This document shows positions 18,109 to 27,239 of a stretch of 64,000 bases of DNA, in pieces (position 1 is the first letter of the stretch; the number at the start of each line of letters is the position of its first letter). The DNA comes from Mesorhizobium loti (lineage in GTDB: Bacteria > Pseudomonadota > Alphaproteobacteria > Rhizobiales > Rhizobiaceae): assembly GCF_013170705.1 (NCBI RefSeq), contig NZ_CP033334.1:5433501-5497500 (forward strand), read 5' to 3'. The position numbers and the translations under genes were made by a program. The notes beneath the pieces are model-generated. The model ran no database searches. It worked only from the letters and a program-made list of their open reading frames with translations, and was not told where the DNA came from.

Positions 18109-18858
18109 CTAATTGACGAAATGGAACAGGCGCGAAACGCGCATCAGCGACGGCCATTTCCAGATTTCGAGAGGGCTTGCCTTGCCGGCGATCGAGAAGA
18201 AGACGAGGTTGGCACGGCCAACCAGGTTCTCGGCGGGAACGTAGCCGACGGTGAAACGGCTATCGGCGGAATTGTCCCTGTTGTCGCCCATCATGAAATA
18301 GTGACCGGGCGGCACGTCGAATTCACGCGTGTTGTCGCCGATCGAATTCGGATTGAGGTCGAGCGTGTCGTAGCTGACGCCGTTGGGCAGGGTTTCCCTG
18401 TAGACGTCGATCGGCTGAGGCATTTCGGTGATATCGGGATTGTCGATCTGGCCGGTCTTCACGCGCGGCACGCCGACGCCGTTGATGAACAGCTGGCCAT
18501 CCTTCATCTGGATCTTGTCACCAGGCAAGCCGACAACGCGCTTGATGTAATCGACGGACGGATCCGGCGGGAACTTGAACACCACCACATCGCCGCGCTT
18601 GGGCTCGGAGCCCCAAATACGGCCCGAGAAGAGATCGGGGCCGAAAGGCAACGAATAGCGCGAATAGCCGTAGGACCATTTGGTGACGAACAGATAGTCG
18701 CCTTCCAGAAGCGTCGGCCGCATTGATCCCGACGGGATCGAAAAGGGCTGAAACAAGAGCGTGCGGATGACGAGCGCGAGCAAGAGCGCCTGGACGATGA
18801 CGCTGACGGTTTCGCCAAGCCCGCCGGATTTCTTCTGGGATTTTTCAGCCACGCTCAT
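18109..18858 (-). CDS. lepB: Signal peptidase I
   Basis: The 249-residue enzyme has one N-terminal membrane helix (about 15-36). The catalytic serine is S45 in IPSGSMRPTL and the general-base lysine is K106 in YIKRVVGLPGD. The conserved GDNRDNSADSR box is present near the C-terminus. It cleaves Sec and Tat signal peptides at the outer face of the inner membrane. It sits in the standard acpS-lepB-rnc-era order. Confidence 0.96.
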   Translation of the reverse strand: MSVAEKSQKKSGGLGETVSVIVQALLLALVIRTLLFQPFSIPSGSMRPTLLEGDYLFVTKWSYGYSRYSLPFGPDLFSGRIWGSEPKRGDVVVFKFPPDPSVDYIKRVVGLPGDKIQMKDGQLFINGVGVPRVKTGQIDNPDITEMPQPIDVYRETLPNGVSYDTLDLNPNSIGDNTREFDVPPGHYFMMGDNRDNSADSRFTVGYVPAENLVGRANLVFFSIAGKASPLEIWKWPSLMRVSRLFHFVN

Positions 18859-18935
18859 GTCGTCCTCGATTGTGCGTTGGATGTATAGAGTCTCGGCGCG
18901 CGCTGGGCAACGTCAATGCCGGACGTCAGATGCAA

Positions 18936-19349
18936 TCAATGTGGCGCTTCTTCGACGGGCAACGCCTCGATGATCACAAAGGCTTGAGCGAGCGGGAAAT
19001 CATCCGTGATGGTGAGGTGGATCGCTGCCCGATGGCCTCGGGGCAGTATCTTTTGCAGCCGCGCCAGCGCTCCGCCCGTCAGCGCCATCGTCGGCGCGCC
19101 GCTGGGCAGGTTGACGACGCCCATGTCGCGCCAGAAGACGCCTTGCGCCAGACCGGTACCCAGCGCCTTGGCGCAAGCCTCCTTGGCGGCGAAGCGCTTG
19201 GCGTAGGAGGCGGCGCGGGCGCCGCGGCTCTCCGAACGCGCCTGTTCGACCTCGGTGTAGATTCTCTGGACGAAGCGTTGACCATGACGCTCCAGCGATT
19301 TCTCGATGCGCCTGATATCGATCAGATCGCTGCCGATGCCGATGATCAT
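18936..19349 (-). CDS. acpS: Holo-[acyl-carrier-protein] synthase
   Basis: The 137-residue protein begins [16 protein letters not shown], with the magnesium-binding aspartate, and has the second AcpS motif [16 protein letters not shown]. It transfers 4'-phosphopantetheine from CoA to apo-ACP, which fatty acid synthesis needs. Its start overlaps the DUF2062 stop by four bases (ATGA, 19346-19349). Confidence 0.95.
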   Translation of the reverse strand: MIIGIGSDLIDIRRIEKSLERHGQRFVQRIYTEVEQARSESRGARAASYAKRFAAKEACAKALGTGLAQGVFWRDMGVVNLPSGAPTMALTGGALARLQKILPRGHRAAIHLTITDDFPLAQAFVIIEALPVEEAPH

Positions 19350-19945
19350 CGGGCGGCTGAACCGATGCCTGCCCCGGGATGGGCCGACTGCTCACGGCGG
19401 CTTGCGCGCTCTGCCAGCCGCTTGCGCCTTTGCTCGCGGAAGACATTCATGCCCCAGCGCGTGATACCGTAGAACAGGAGGCCGAACACCAGCCCGAGCG
19501 GTACCGCGCCGATCAGCATGGGCTCCAGAACGGGATGCCACAGTTTCGCGAAGGAAAGCTTGTGCATCATCTCGCCCAGATGAGCCGGTGGGCCATGCGC
19601 CGGAAGACGATCGTGCAGGATTAGCTTGCCGGTTTCCCAGGAAGCGCCCCAAAGAATGGGAAAAGTCAGCGGATTGCCAAAGAAGACAGCGCCGAGCGCC
19701 GCCGCCACCAGATTGCCGGCGATAACCCAACACAGAACGGCGGCAATGATGAAATGGAAGCCCACGGGAAAGAACGAGGCGAAGACACCAGCCGCCACCC
19801 CGGCGGCCACCGCATGCGGCGTGGCCTTCAGGCGCAGGATGCGCTTGGAAAAATATTGCAGCGAGCGCGAGAACGAACGGCGCGGCCACAGATAGGTGCG
19901 CACCCGCTCCAGGAGACCATCAGGCTTGCGGCGACGAAAAAGCAC
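19346..19945 (-). CDS. DUF2062 membrane protein
   Basis: A 199-residue protein with a basic N-terminus ([10 protein letters not shown], then [20 protein letters not shown]) and three to four hydrophobic segments, including [19 protein letters not shown] and a [16 protein letters not shown] loop. These are the marks of the DUF2062 family of small inner-membrane proteins; no function is established. It is translationally coupled to acpS and is the first gene of the acpS-lepB-rnc-era transcript seen here. Confidence 0.8.
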   Translation of the reverse strand: MLFRRRKPDGLLERVRTYLWPRRSFSRSLQYFSKRILRLKATPHAVAAGVAAGVFASFFPVGFHFIIAAVLCWVIAGNLVAAALGAVFFGNPLTFPILWGASWETGKLILHDRLPAHGPPAHLGEMMHKLSFAKLWHPVLEPMLIGAVPLGLVFGLLFYGITRWGMNVFREQRRKRLAERASRREQSAHPGAGIGSAAR

Positions 19946-20086
19946 TCTCTTCCTATTCCCGATACTTTACAGCTTACATGCCAGCTGTCTCCAGCCGGGC
20001 TTCAACCGCCACATCTTGCGCTTTGCGGCCACTGAAAGGCAATCGCAACCTTGATATAGCGATACGTAACCCCGACAACAACCGAA

Positions 20087-20105
20087 GGCCGCCTGCACGG
20101 CGGCC
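20087..20105 (-). terminator. Possible weak terminator after the VOC gene
   Basis: GGCCGCC (20087-20093) and GGCGGCC (20099-20105) form a seven-base stem with a five-base loop. On the minus strand the following sequence is only moderately T-rich (TTCGGTTGTTG). It could separate the rsh-pyrE-VOC unit from DUF2062-acpS. Confidence 0.35.
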
Positions 20106-20206
20106 GCACCGCCATAATTCTTGGTAAGGTTCACGCTTCCAACCGGACAATCACGGCGAATTTGAGAAGTGCCTTCGGCTTTTGCCGCAGTCGAATGCCT
20201 GAGATA

Positions 20207-20587
20207 CTACCGCAGGTATCGGCTGACCTCGACAAGATTGCCATCCGGGTCGCGAAAATAGACGGACATCATCGGCCCCCGTGCCCCGATGCGTTCGACC
20301 GGTCCCAATTCGAGCACAACGCCATTGGCTTCGAGACGGGCAAGGATTTCGTCGAGCGGCTGTTCGGTGATCAGACAGAAATCGCCTGAGCCCGGCGTCG
20401 GCGACTTCGCCTTGGGCTCGAAAGTGCGGCTGATCTCATGGACATTGATCTTCTGGCCGCCAAAAGCCAGCGCCGTCGGCCGCCCCGGCGCATCGATGCG
20501 CCCAAAGCCCAGCACGCGCTGGTAAAAGGCGCAGGTCGCCTCGAGCGAGGCCACCGTCAACACGAAATGATCGATGCCAACGATCAT
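20207..20587 (-). CDS. VOC (glyoxalase-fold) family protein
   Basis: The 126-residue protein starts MIVGIDHFVLTVASLEATCA with a very good ribosome-binding site (GAGGAGG). The predicted metal ligands of the fold are H in GIDHFVL, H in INVHEIS and E in GNLVEVSRY. Members include lyases, dioxygenases and resistance proteins, and this one cannot be placed more closely. It follows pyrE after 13 bases and is probably co-transcribed. A longer frame up to 20644 overlaps pyrE and is rejected. Confidence 0.85.
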   Translation of the reverse strand: MIVGIDHFVLTVASLEATCAFYQRVLGFGRIDAPGRPTALAFGGQKINVHEISRTFEPKAKSPTPGSGDFCLITEQPLDEILARLEANGVVLELGPVERIGARGPMMSVYFRDPDGNLVEVSRYLR

Positions 20588-20600
20588 TTCGACCTCCTCT

Positions 20601-21179
20601 TCAGATATTGCGGCTGCCGGGCTTGACCGCGGGTATCGCGGCAAGCTCCGGCGGCAGCCGGTCCGGCGGATAGGCCGGAACCTCGTATTCGGCGAGTGCG
20701 ATCAGCGGCACGCCGACATGGGTCTTCCCGGCCGAACGGTCGATGATGCAGGCCGCGGCCACCACCTCGGCGCCAAGGTCGCGCAGGCACTCGATGGTTT
20801 CGCGGATCGACAGGCCGGTGGTGACGATGTCCTCGACGATAACGACGCGCGCGCCCCGAGCGATCTCGAAACGGCGTAGGCGGAACTCGCCCCCTTCCCG
20901 CTCGACCCAGATCGCCGGCACGCCGAGATGACGCGAGGTCTCGTAGGCCGGGATCAGGCCGCCGATCGCCGGGCCGACGACATAGTCTATCTTGCCCGGC
21001 ACCGCGGCGCGGATCTTCTCGGCCAGCGCGTTGCACAACCGTTCGGTCTTGTCGGCATGCATGAACACTCGCGCCTTCTGCAGGAAGACCGGGCTGCGCA
21101 GGCCCGACGTCAGGATGAAATGCCCCTCCAGAACAGCGCCAGCCTCGCGGAAAATGCCCAGCACTTCATCGGTGTCCAT
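20601..21179 (-). CDS. pyrE: Orotate phosphoribosyltransferase
   Basis: The 192-residue protein has the PRPP-binding motif [20 protein letters not shown] and the catalytic lysine region [17 protein letters not shown] typical of the rhizobial-type PyrE. It makes orotidine 5'-phosphate in pyrimidine synthesis. It lies 23 bases after rsh, an arrangement common in alphaproteobacteria. Confidence 0.95.
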   Translation of the reverse strand: MDTDEVLGIFREAGAVLEGHFILTSGLRSPVFLQKARVFMHADKTERLCNALAEKIRAAVPGKIDYVVGPAIGGLIPAYETSRHLGVPAIWVEREGGEFRLRRFEIARGARVVIVEDIVTTGLSIRETIECLRDLGAEVVAAACIIDRSAGKTHVGVPLIALAEYEVPAYPPDRLPPELAAIPAVKPGSRNI

Positions 21180-21202
21180 CAGGTCCCCCAGCAGCTATTG
21201 TT

Positions 21203-23428
21203 TTAACCGTTCACGCGCCGTGCATCGCTGACGCTGGAATTGTCCTTGAGCTGCGACAGCAGCCGGTTGAGATGCTTCAGATCCCAGACTTCGAGATCGA
21301 TCAGCATTTCGGTGAAGTCGGGCGCGGTGCGCACCATCGACAGCGTATGAATGTTGGCGTCGTTGGACGCGACGACCTGGGCTATGTCGGCGAGCGATCC
21401 CGGTGCATTGATGGCGGTGACCGAGACACGCGCGGGGAACCGTTCCTTGGTGCGCTCGTCTATGTCCCAGCGCACGTCGATCCAACGCTCGGGCTGGTCG
21501 TCGAAGGCCTGCAGGGCCGGCGACTGGATCGGATAGATGGTGATGCCGGTGCCCGGCTGGACGATGCCGACGATGCGGTCGCCGGGCACGGCACCCTCCG
21601 GCGCAAAGCGCACCGGCAGGTCGCCGCGCACGCCTCGGATCGGCACGGCGCCGTCGCGTGGCTGGTCCTTGTCCTTGCGCGCCGCGCGGCCGGGAATCTG
21701 GAACAGCATGCCGGCGGCGTTGCGGATCTTCGACCAACCTTCCTCGCGCTGCTTGGGGGCCGCGGGCGTGACGCGCTCGTCCTTGTAGTCGGGGAAGACC
21801 GCCTTCATGACGTCGGTGGAGGCCAATTCGCCACGGCCGACGGAGGCCAGCACGTCCTCGATGTCCTTGCGCGCCAGCCGGTGCAGAACCGGCTTCAGGC
21901 TTTCCTTGGTGAAATTCTTGCCGGCCCGCTCGAAGGCGCGCTCCAGAATGCGCGCGCCGAGGCCCGAATACTGTTTGCGGATGGCGTTCTTGGTGGCACG
22001 ACGAATGGCGGCGCGCGCCTTGCCGGTGACGACGACCGATTCCCACGCGGCCGGCGGCACCTGCGCCTTGGAGCGGATGATCTCGACCTCGTCGCCGTTC
22101 TTCAGCTCCGTCATCAGCGGCATGATGCGGCCATTGACCTTGGCACCGACGCAGGTGTCACCGACATCGGTATGCACGGCGTAGGCGAAGTCGATAGGTG
22201 TAGCGCCACGCGGCAAGGCGATCAGCATACCCTTCGGCGTGAAGCAGAACACCTGATCCTGGAACAGCTCCAGCTTCGTGTTTTCGAGAAAGTCCTCGGG
22301 ATTGTCGCCCTCGGCGAGTTGCTCGATGGTGCGCCGCAGCCAGGCATAGGCATTGGTCTCCTTCGAGATCGCGTGGCCGGCGCCGTTCGTCTTGCCGCCG
22401 GTGTCCTTGTAGATCGAATGGGCCGCGACGCCGTATTCGGCAATCTTGTTCATCTCGCGGGTGCGGATCTGCAATTCGACGCGCTGGCGCGACGGCCCGA
22501 CGATGGTGGTGTGGATCGAACGGTAGTCGTTCTGCTTCGGCGTCGAGATGTAATCCTTGAAGCGCCCCGGCACCATCGACCATGTGGTGTGGATGGCGCC
22601 AAGCGCCCGGTAACAGTCCTCGACCGTATCCACGACGACGCGGAAGCCGAAAATATCGGACAGTTGCTCGAAGGACAGCGCCTTGGCCTCCATCTTGCGG
22701 AACACCGACCAAGGCTTCTTCTGTCGGCTCTTCACGCTGGCGTTGATGGCATGCTTTTCAAACAGCGCCGACAGCGCCTTTTCAATGTCGGTCAGCACGC
22801 CCTTGTTGCGCTCGAAGATCTCGGCAAGCCGTGCGGTGACGGCGCGGTAGGCTTCCGGATTGATGAAGCGGAAGGCGATCTCCTCCAGCTCTTCGCGCAT
22901 GCCTTGCATGCCCATGCGCCCGGCCAGCGGCGCGTAAATGTCCATCGTCTCCTCGGCGATGCGCAGGCGTTTGGCCTCGGGCATATGGTCGAGGGTGCGC
23001 ATGTTGTGCAGCCGGTCGGCAAGCTTGACCAGCAGCACGCGGACATCTTCCGAAATCGCCAGCAGAAGCTTGCGCAGGTTTTCCGCCTGTTCCGCCTTCT
23101 TCGACACGAGATCAAGCTTCTTGAGCTTGGTCAGGCCCTCGACCAGCTTGCCCATTTCGGGACCGAACAGATCGTCGATCTCGGCCCGCGTCGCCGTGGT
23201 ATCCTCGATGGTGTCGTGCAGCAGGGCAACGGCGATCGTCGCCTCGTCCATGTGCATTTCAGTGAGAATGGCGGCGACTTCGAGCGGATGCGAGAAATAA
23301 GGGTCGCCGGAAGCGCGCTTCTGGTGGCCATGCTTCTGCATGGCATAGACGTAGGCCTTGTTGAGCAATGCCTCGTTGACGTCAGGCTTGTAGCGCTGGA
23401 CGCGCTCGACAAGCTCATACTGACGCAT
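21203..23428 (-). CDS. rsh: Bifunctional (p)ppGpp synthetase/hydrolase (Rsh)
   Basis: The 741-residue enzyme has an HD hydrolase domain (HDTIEDT at about 73), a synthetase domain with RFKDYISTPKQNDYRSIHTT (the RFKD form is that of bifunctional enzymes), a TGS domain (IDFAYAVHTDVGDTC) and a C-terminal ACT domain. It makes and degrades the alarmone (p)ppGpp and in rhizobia controls starvation and symbiotic responses. The second of two consecutive ATG codons is used. It lies between rpoZ and pyrE. Confidence 0.95.
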   Translation of the reverse strand: MRQYELVERVQRYKPDVNEALLNKAYVYAMQKHGHQKRASGDPYFSHPLEVAAILTEMHMDEATIAVALLHDTIEDTTATRAEIDDLFGPEMGKLVEGLTKLKKLDLVSKKAEQAENLRKLLLAISEDVRVLLVKLADRLHNMRTLDHMPEAKRLRIAEETMDIYAPLAGRMGMQGMREELEEIAFRFINPEAYRAVTARLAEIFERNKGVLTDIEKALSALFEKHAINASVKSRQKKPWSVFRKMEAKALSFEQLSDIFGFRVVVDTVEDCYRALGAIHTTWSMVPGRFKDYISTPKQNDYRSIHTTIVGPSRQRVELQIRTREMNKIAEYGVAAHSIYKDTGGKTNGAGHAISKETNAYAWLRRTIEQLAEGDNPEDFLENTKLELFQDQVFCFTPKGMLIALPRGATPIDFAYAVHTDVGDTCVGAKVNGRIMPLMTELKNGDEVEIIRSKAQVPPAAWESVVVTGKARAAIRRATKNAIRKQYSGLGARILERAFERAGKNFTKESLKPVLHRLARKDIEDVLASVGRGELASTDVMKAVFPDYKDERVTPAAPKQREEGWSKIRNAAGMLFQIPGRAARKDKDQPRDGAVPIRGVRGDLPVRFAPEGAVPGDRIVGIVQPGTGITIYPIQSPALQAFDDQPERWIDVRWDIDERTKERFPARVSVTAINAPGSLADIAQVVASNDANIHTLSMVRTAPDFTEMLIDLEVWDLKHLNRLLSQLKDNSSVSDARRVNG

Positions 23429-23559
23429 CATGGGCGGAATCTCTCGGCGATGACATGAATCATGCGCCGCACTGCTGTACGGCGCATGTCATAGATAGCC
23501 ACGAAACTGCCGAGACGGAAGTGCCGGAAGCGTGTTCCGCGCAGGTCCAGAAAACTCTC

Positions 23560-23961
23560 TCAGTAATCGTCACTCTTCTCAGGCGGCACAAGGCCTTCGA
23601 TGCCGGCCAACAGATCTTCCTCGGTCATGCGATCGAAGGTGATGTTGTCCTCGGCATCGTCGGTTTCGGCGGCCGCGACGGCACCACCGGTCTGATCGGC
23701 GATCACCTCGCCATCGGCTTCGGGCTCGTCGACCTCGACATGCTTCTGCAGCGAGTGGATCAGGTCTTCCTTGAGATCGTCGGGCGACAGCGTCTCGTCG
23801 GCGATCTCGCGCAAGGCGATGACGGGGTTCTTGTCGTTGTCGCGAGGAACGGTGATCTGCGCGCCCTGGCTGATCTGGCGAGCACGGTGGCCGGCCAAAA
23901 GCACCAGCTCGAAGCGGTTGTCGACCTTGTCGATGCAATCTTCAACGGTTACGCGGGCCAT
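23560..23961 (-). CDS. rpoZ: RNA polymerase omega subunit
   Basis: The 133-residue protein begins [24 protein letters not shown] and contains [10 protein letters not shown], the conserved omega core. The C-terminal half is an acidic extension as in other rhizobia. Omega stabilises RNA polymerase and forms part of a ppGpp site, which fits its place before rsh. Confidence 0.95.
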   Translation of the reverse strand: MARVTVEDCIDKVDNRFELVLLAGHRARQISQGAQITVPRDNDKNPVIALREIADETLSPDDLKEDLIHSLQKHVEVDEPEADGEVIADQTGGAVAAAETDDAEDNITFDRMTEEDLLAGIEGLVPPEKSDDY

Positions 23962-24284
23962 GGACTGCCCCTTTCATGCCTGGATTTAATGGAAAACAGG
24001 CGCGGTCCATAACCCGAACGTCGCCAAAATACAAGCATCATGGCATTGGCGGGAGCATTGGGCACCCAATCCCCTGTTCAGACACCGGATTTGGCAAAAC
24101 CGGACCGCGCCCTCAGTTCAGCGCAGCGATCACAATTGCTTGCACTGCCCCATCACGCCTTGGATTGCCCCCAAACTGGCGTTATCTCGGATGGCCAGGG
24201 TCAGCCGGTTTATTATGAGCCTGACCAATAGTCGCTACCGCATTTCGTTTAGACGACCGCATTTTCGAAAAAGGACTATTTTCC
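23962..24284. other. Intergenic region between rpoZ and the NYN gene
   Basis: The region carries the divergent promoters of rpoZ and the NYN gene. A 63-codon open frame (24040-24231) has no recognisable domain or good ribosome-binding site. I see no RNA gene or repeat. Confidence 0.5.
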
Positions 24285-24866
24285 ATGTTCGACCCTCGTG
24301 AAAAAATCGCCCTGTTCATCGACGGTGCCAATCTCTACGCCACGTCGCGGGCGCTCGGCTTCGACATCGACTATCGCAAGCTGCTGTCCAGCTTCCAGAA
24401 GCGCGGCTATCTCCTGCGCGCCTATTATTACACGGCGCTGGTCGAGGATCAGGAATACTCCTCGATCCGCCCGCTGATAGACTGGCTCGACTATAACGGC
24501 TTCAAGGTGGTGACGAAGCCAGCCAAGGAATTCACCGACTCGACCGGCCGCCGCAAGATCAAAGGCAATATGGACATCGAGCTCACCGTCGATGCGCTGG
24601 AACTCGCCGACGTCGTCGATCACTATGTCATCTTTTCGGGCGATGGCGACTTCCGCACGCTCGTCGAGGCGCTGCAGCGGCGCGGCCGCAAGGTATCGAT
24701 CGTCTCGACCATGGCCTCCCAGCCGCCGATGATCTCGGACGATCTGCGCCGCCAGGCGGACCACTTCATCGACCTGACGACGCTGAAGAACGAAGTCGGC
24801 CGCGATCCCTCCGAACGGCCGGTGCGCCGGCCCGAACCGGCTGAAGTCGAAGAGGACGACTACTGA
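24285..24866 (+). CDS. NYN domain (LabA/DUF88) ribonuclease-like protein
   Basis: The 193-residue protein has the NYN/PIN-fold acidic residues: D in ALFIDGANLY, D in GNMDIELTVDAL and the FSGDGDFRTLVEAL block. This family is predicted to be metal-dependent RNases; a few members have known roles. The last 25 residues are acidic and charged. It is followed 12 bases later by a uracil-DNA glycosylase gene, so the two may be co-transcribed. Confidence 0.88.
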   Translation: MFDPREKIALFIDGANLYATSRALGFDIDYRKLLSSFQKRGYLLRAYYYTALVEDQEYSSIRPLIDWLDYNGFKVVTKPAKEFTDSTGRRKIKGNMDIELTVDALELADVVDHYVIFSGDGDFRTLVEALQRRGRKVSIVSTMASQPPMISDDLRRQADHFIDLTTLKNEVGRDPSERPVRRPEPAEVEEDDY

Positions 24867-24877
24867 GGTCGGTCGCC

Positions 24878-25534
24878 TTGATCGCCCTCTCCCGTGCCGA
24901 ACCCGATCGCGACTGCCCGCTCTGCCCGCGGCTGCATGACTTCATTGCCGAATGGCGGCAGCGCGAGCCGTCATGGTTCAACGCACCGGTGCCAACCTTC
25001 CTGCCACTGGGCGGCGAGGACACTGTCCAGCTACTGATCGTCGGGCTGGCGCCCGGCCTGCGCGGCGCCAACCGCACCGGACGCCCCTTCACCGGCGACT
25101 ATGCCGGCGACCTGCTCTACTCGATGCTGATCGCGCACGGTTTTGCACGCGGTGAATTCAAGGCACGGCCCGATGACGGGCTCGAGCTTGTCGGCACCGC
25201 CATCACCAATGCGGTGCGCTGCGTGCCGCCGGAGAACAAGCCGGTCGGTGCCGAGATTTCGACGTGCAGAACATTCCTGGTGCCGACCATCGCCCGCTTT
25301 CCGAACCTGCGCGCCGTTCTGGCGCTGGGATCGATCGCGCACCAGTCGACCGTGCGCGCGCTGGGCGAGCGCGTCGCCGCCTATCCGTTTAGACATGGCG
25401 GGCAGATGGAGGCCGGCGGTATCACGCTGTTTTCGAGCTATCATTGCTCGCGCTACAACACCAATACCGGCGTTTTGACGGAAGCCATGTTCGTCAATGT
25501 ATTCAGCCAGATCGCGACGTTCCTGCGGAAATGA
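24878..25534 (+). CDS. Uracil-DNA glycosylase family 5 (UDGb-like)
   Basis: The 218-residue protein has the family 5 motif 1 GLAPGLRGANRTGRPFTGDYAG and an N-terminal CPLCPRL pair of cysteines. The C-terminal motif is SSYHCSRYNTNTG. In this family the usual catalytic Asp/Asn of motif 1 is absent (here GLAPGLRGA). The enzyme removes uracil, hypoxanthine or related bases from DNA. The TTG at 24878 is the only plausible start, since no in-frame ATG precedes the conserved part. Confidence 0.88.
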   Translation: MIALSRAEPDRDCPLCPRLHDFIAEWRQREPSWFNAPVPTFLPLGGEDTVQLLIVGLAPGLRGANRTGRPFTGDYAGDLLYSMLIAHGFARGEFKARPDDGLELVGTAITNAVRCVPPENKPVGAEISTCRTFLVPTIARFPNLRAVLALGSIAHQSTVRALGERVAAYPFRHGGQMEAGGITLFSSYHCSRYNTNTGVLTEAMFVNVFSQIATFLRK

Positions 25535-25540
25535 CGGCGT

Positions 25541-25603
25541 GCTGTTCTTGACGCGATTCCAAAGGGGAAAGCGCTACGCGCCTTTCCCGGAATTGCTCTA
25601 AAA
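25541..25603. repeat. Rhizobial mosaic intergenic repeat, copy A2
   Basis: It contains the core hairpin GGGAAAGCGCTACGCGCC with a flanking CCCGGAATTGCTCTA end. The GCGCTACGCGC core recurs in the element at 42559-42684 and the end also matches the one at 5791. Confidence 0.75.
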
Positions 25604-26611
25604 CCCCTCCAGCACGATCTTGCCCTTGGCGGTGCCGGTCTCGATCAGCGCATGGGCGCGCTTCAGATTGGCGGCGTTGATACGGCCGAATGTTTCGCCC
25701 AGCGTGGTGCGGATGGTGCCGGCGTCAACAAAGCGTGACAGTTCGTTGAGATGCTCGCCTTGCGCGGCCATGTCCGGCGTCTCGAACAGCGAGCGCGTGA
25801 ACATCAGCTCCCAATGGACAGAAACGCTCTTGCGCTTGAACGGATTGATATCGAGCGTCTGGGGATCGTCGATCAAGCCGAACCGGCCCTGCGGAGCGAT
25901 CAATTCGGCAATCTCGGCCAGGTGCCGGTCGGTGTTGGTTGTCGAGAACACAAAGGCTGGTGCGCCGATGCCCAGCGCGGCGACTTCGGCGGCCAGCGGC
26001 CTGGAATGATCGACGACATGATGGGCACCAAGCCCGAGCACCCATTCGCGTGTCTCGGGCCTCGATGCGGTGGCGATCACCGTCAGATCGGTCATTTGGC
26101 GCGCAAGCTGCACCGCGATCGAGCCGACGCCGCCAGCGCCGCCGATGATGACGATGGCATTCGCGGCGCCCATGACAGGCTTCTTCACGTCAAGACGGTC
26201 GAACAGCGCCTCGAAGGCAGTGATGGCCGTCAGCGGCAGCGCGGCAGCCTGCGCATAGTCGAGCGAGCCAGGCTTGCGACCGACAAGGCGCTCATCGACA
26301 AGGTGGAATTCGGCATTGGTGCCTTGCGGCGCGAGCGCACCGGAATAGAAGACGTCGTCACCGAGCTTGAACAGGCTGGTGTCCGGACCCGTTGCAGCGA
26401 CCCGACCGGCGGCATCCCAACCAAGCACCCGCCAGGTTCCTGCTTCGGGCCTGGCACTTCGGCGTATCTTGGTGTCGACCGGATTGACGGAGATCGCCTT
26501 CACCTCGACCAGCAGTTGACGGCCTTTCGGCTCCGGCTTGGGCAAGTCGATATCGACGAGGGAGGCCTCATCGGTGATGGGAGCTGGGATCTGATAGCCG
26601 ACGGCGCGCAT
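25598..26611 (-). CDS. Zinc-type alcohol dehydrogenase-like / quinone reductase
   Basis: The 337-residue protein is a medium-chain dehydrogenase/reductase. It has the catalytic-domain strand VEVKAISVNPVDTKIRR and the NADPH-binding IIGGAGGVGSIAVQLARQ. The structural zinc cysteines of true alcohol dehydrogenases are absent, so it belongs with zinc-independent quinone reductases. It is divergent from an HxlR regulator, the usual pairing for electrophile response genes. The ATG at 26611 is preceded by CGGAGAC; the longer frame is rejected. The stop codon is inside the A2 repeat end. Confidence 0.88.
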   Translation of the reverse strand: MRAVGYQIPAPITDEASLVDIDLPKPEPKGRQLLVEVKAISVNPVDTKIRRSARPEAGTWRVLGWDAAGRVAATGPDTSLFKLGDDVFYSGALAPQGTNAEFHLVDERLVGRKPGSLDYAQAAALPLTAITAFEALFDRLDVKKPVMGAANAIVIIGGAGGVGSIAVQLARQMTDLTVIATASRPETREWVLGLGAHHVVDHSRPLAAEVAALGIGAPAFVFSTTNTDRHLAEIAELIAPQGRFGLIDDPQTLDINPFKRKSVSVHWELMFTRSLFETPDMAAQGEHLNELSRFVDAGTIRTTLGETFGRINAANLKRAHALIETGTAKGKIVLEGF

Positions 26612-26683
26612 TTTTGTCTCCGCGATTGCTGTTGAGCTTTGTCTGGGGCAGAGATGCGGACTATGCGCGCCAAGCGCAAGAAT

Positions 26684-26701
26684 GCACATATAAAGCACAT
26701 A
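26684..26701. promoter_or_regulatory. Candidate HxlR operator (two GCACATA repeats)
   Basis: GCACATA occurs at 26684-26690 and again at 26695-26701, one helical turn apart, between the divergent quinone reductase and HxlR genes. Direct repeats at this place are the expected operator, but the motif is by inspection only. Confidence 0.45.
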
Positions 26702-26721
26702 GTGTCGAAAAGGATACCGTC

Positions 26722-27087
26722 ATGCCGCGCATTCGCCATGAGCGATTCGATTGCAGCCCCGGCTGCGCCGTGGAGGGAACGCTCCGCTACATCGACGGAA
26801 AGTGGAAGGGCGTCGTGCTCTACCATCTGTTCGAGGGCACGCTGCGCTTCAACGAGATACGCCGGCGCATTCCCAACTGCACGCAGCGCATGCTGACCAA
26901 CCAGCTGCGCGAACTGGAAGCCGATGGGCTGATTGCCCGCAAGATCTATCCGGAAGTGCCGCCGAAGGTGGAGTACAGCCTGACCCCGCGCGGCAGAAGC
27001 CTGGAGCCGGTCATAACGGCCCTGAAAGTTTGGGGCGATGCGAATGTGACGCTGGCGCCGGAGGTTTCCCAGGCCGCCGCGGCTTGA
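26722..27087 (+). CDS. HxlR family transcriptional regulator
   Basis: The 121-residue winged-helix protein has the HxlR layout: CSPGCAVEGTLRYIDGKWKG, then LFEGTLRFNEIRRRIPNCTQ and KVEYSLTPRGRSLEPV. The cysteine pair CSPGC near residue 11 could be the redox or electrophile sensor seen in YodB/QorR relatives. The ATG at 26722 follows AAAGGATACC. It probably controls the divergent quinone reductase. Confidence 0.9.
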   Translation: MPRIRHERFDCSPGCAVEGTLRYIDGKWKGVVLYHLFEGTLRFNEIRRRIPNCTQRMLTNQLRELEADGLIARKIYPEVPPKVEYSLTPRGRSLEPVITALKVWGDANVTLAPEVSQAAAA

Positions 27088-27239
27088 AGCGGCCGCTGCT
27101 CAGCAATGGCAAGACGTGCAACCAAGGTAGTTTGGCGATGCCAGCGGCGCGCCGGATCGTCATTATTTGCAACGGCATAGCCCGGCTTGTGAAGAAACCG
27201 ATTCGGACCCGCAATCCCGATCGCTTCGGCCGGAAGGCC

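Noticed and set aside
21272..23458. 728-codon plus-strand open frame opposite rsh
   Set aside because: Antisense shadow caused by high GC; no domain, Arg/Gly/Asp-rich composition, and rsh on the other strand is unmistakable.
24040..24231. 63-codon frame before the NYN gene
   Set aside because: No ribosome-binding site, domain or hydrophobic segment.
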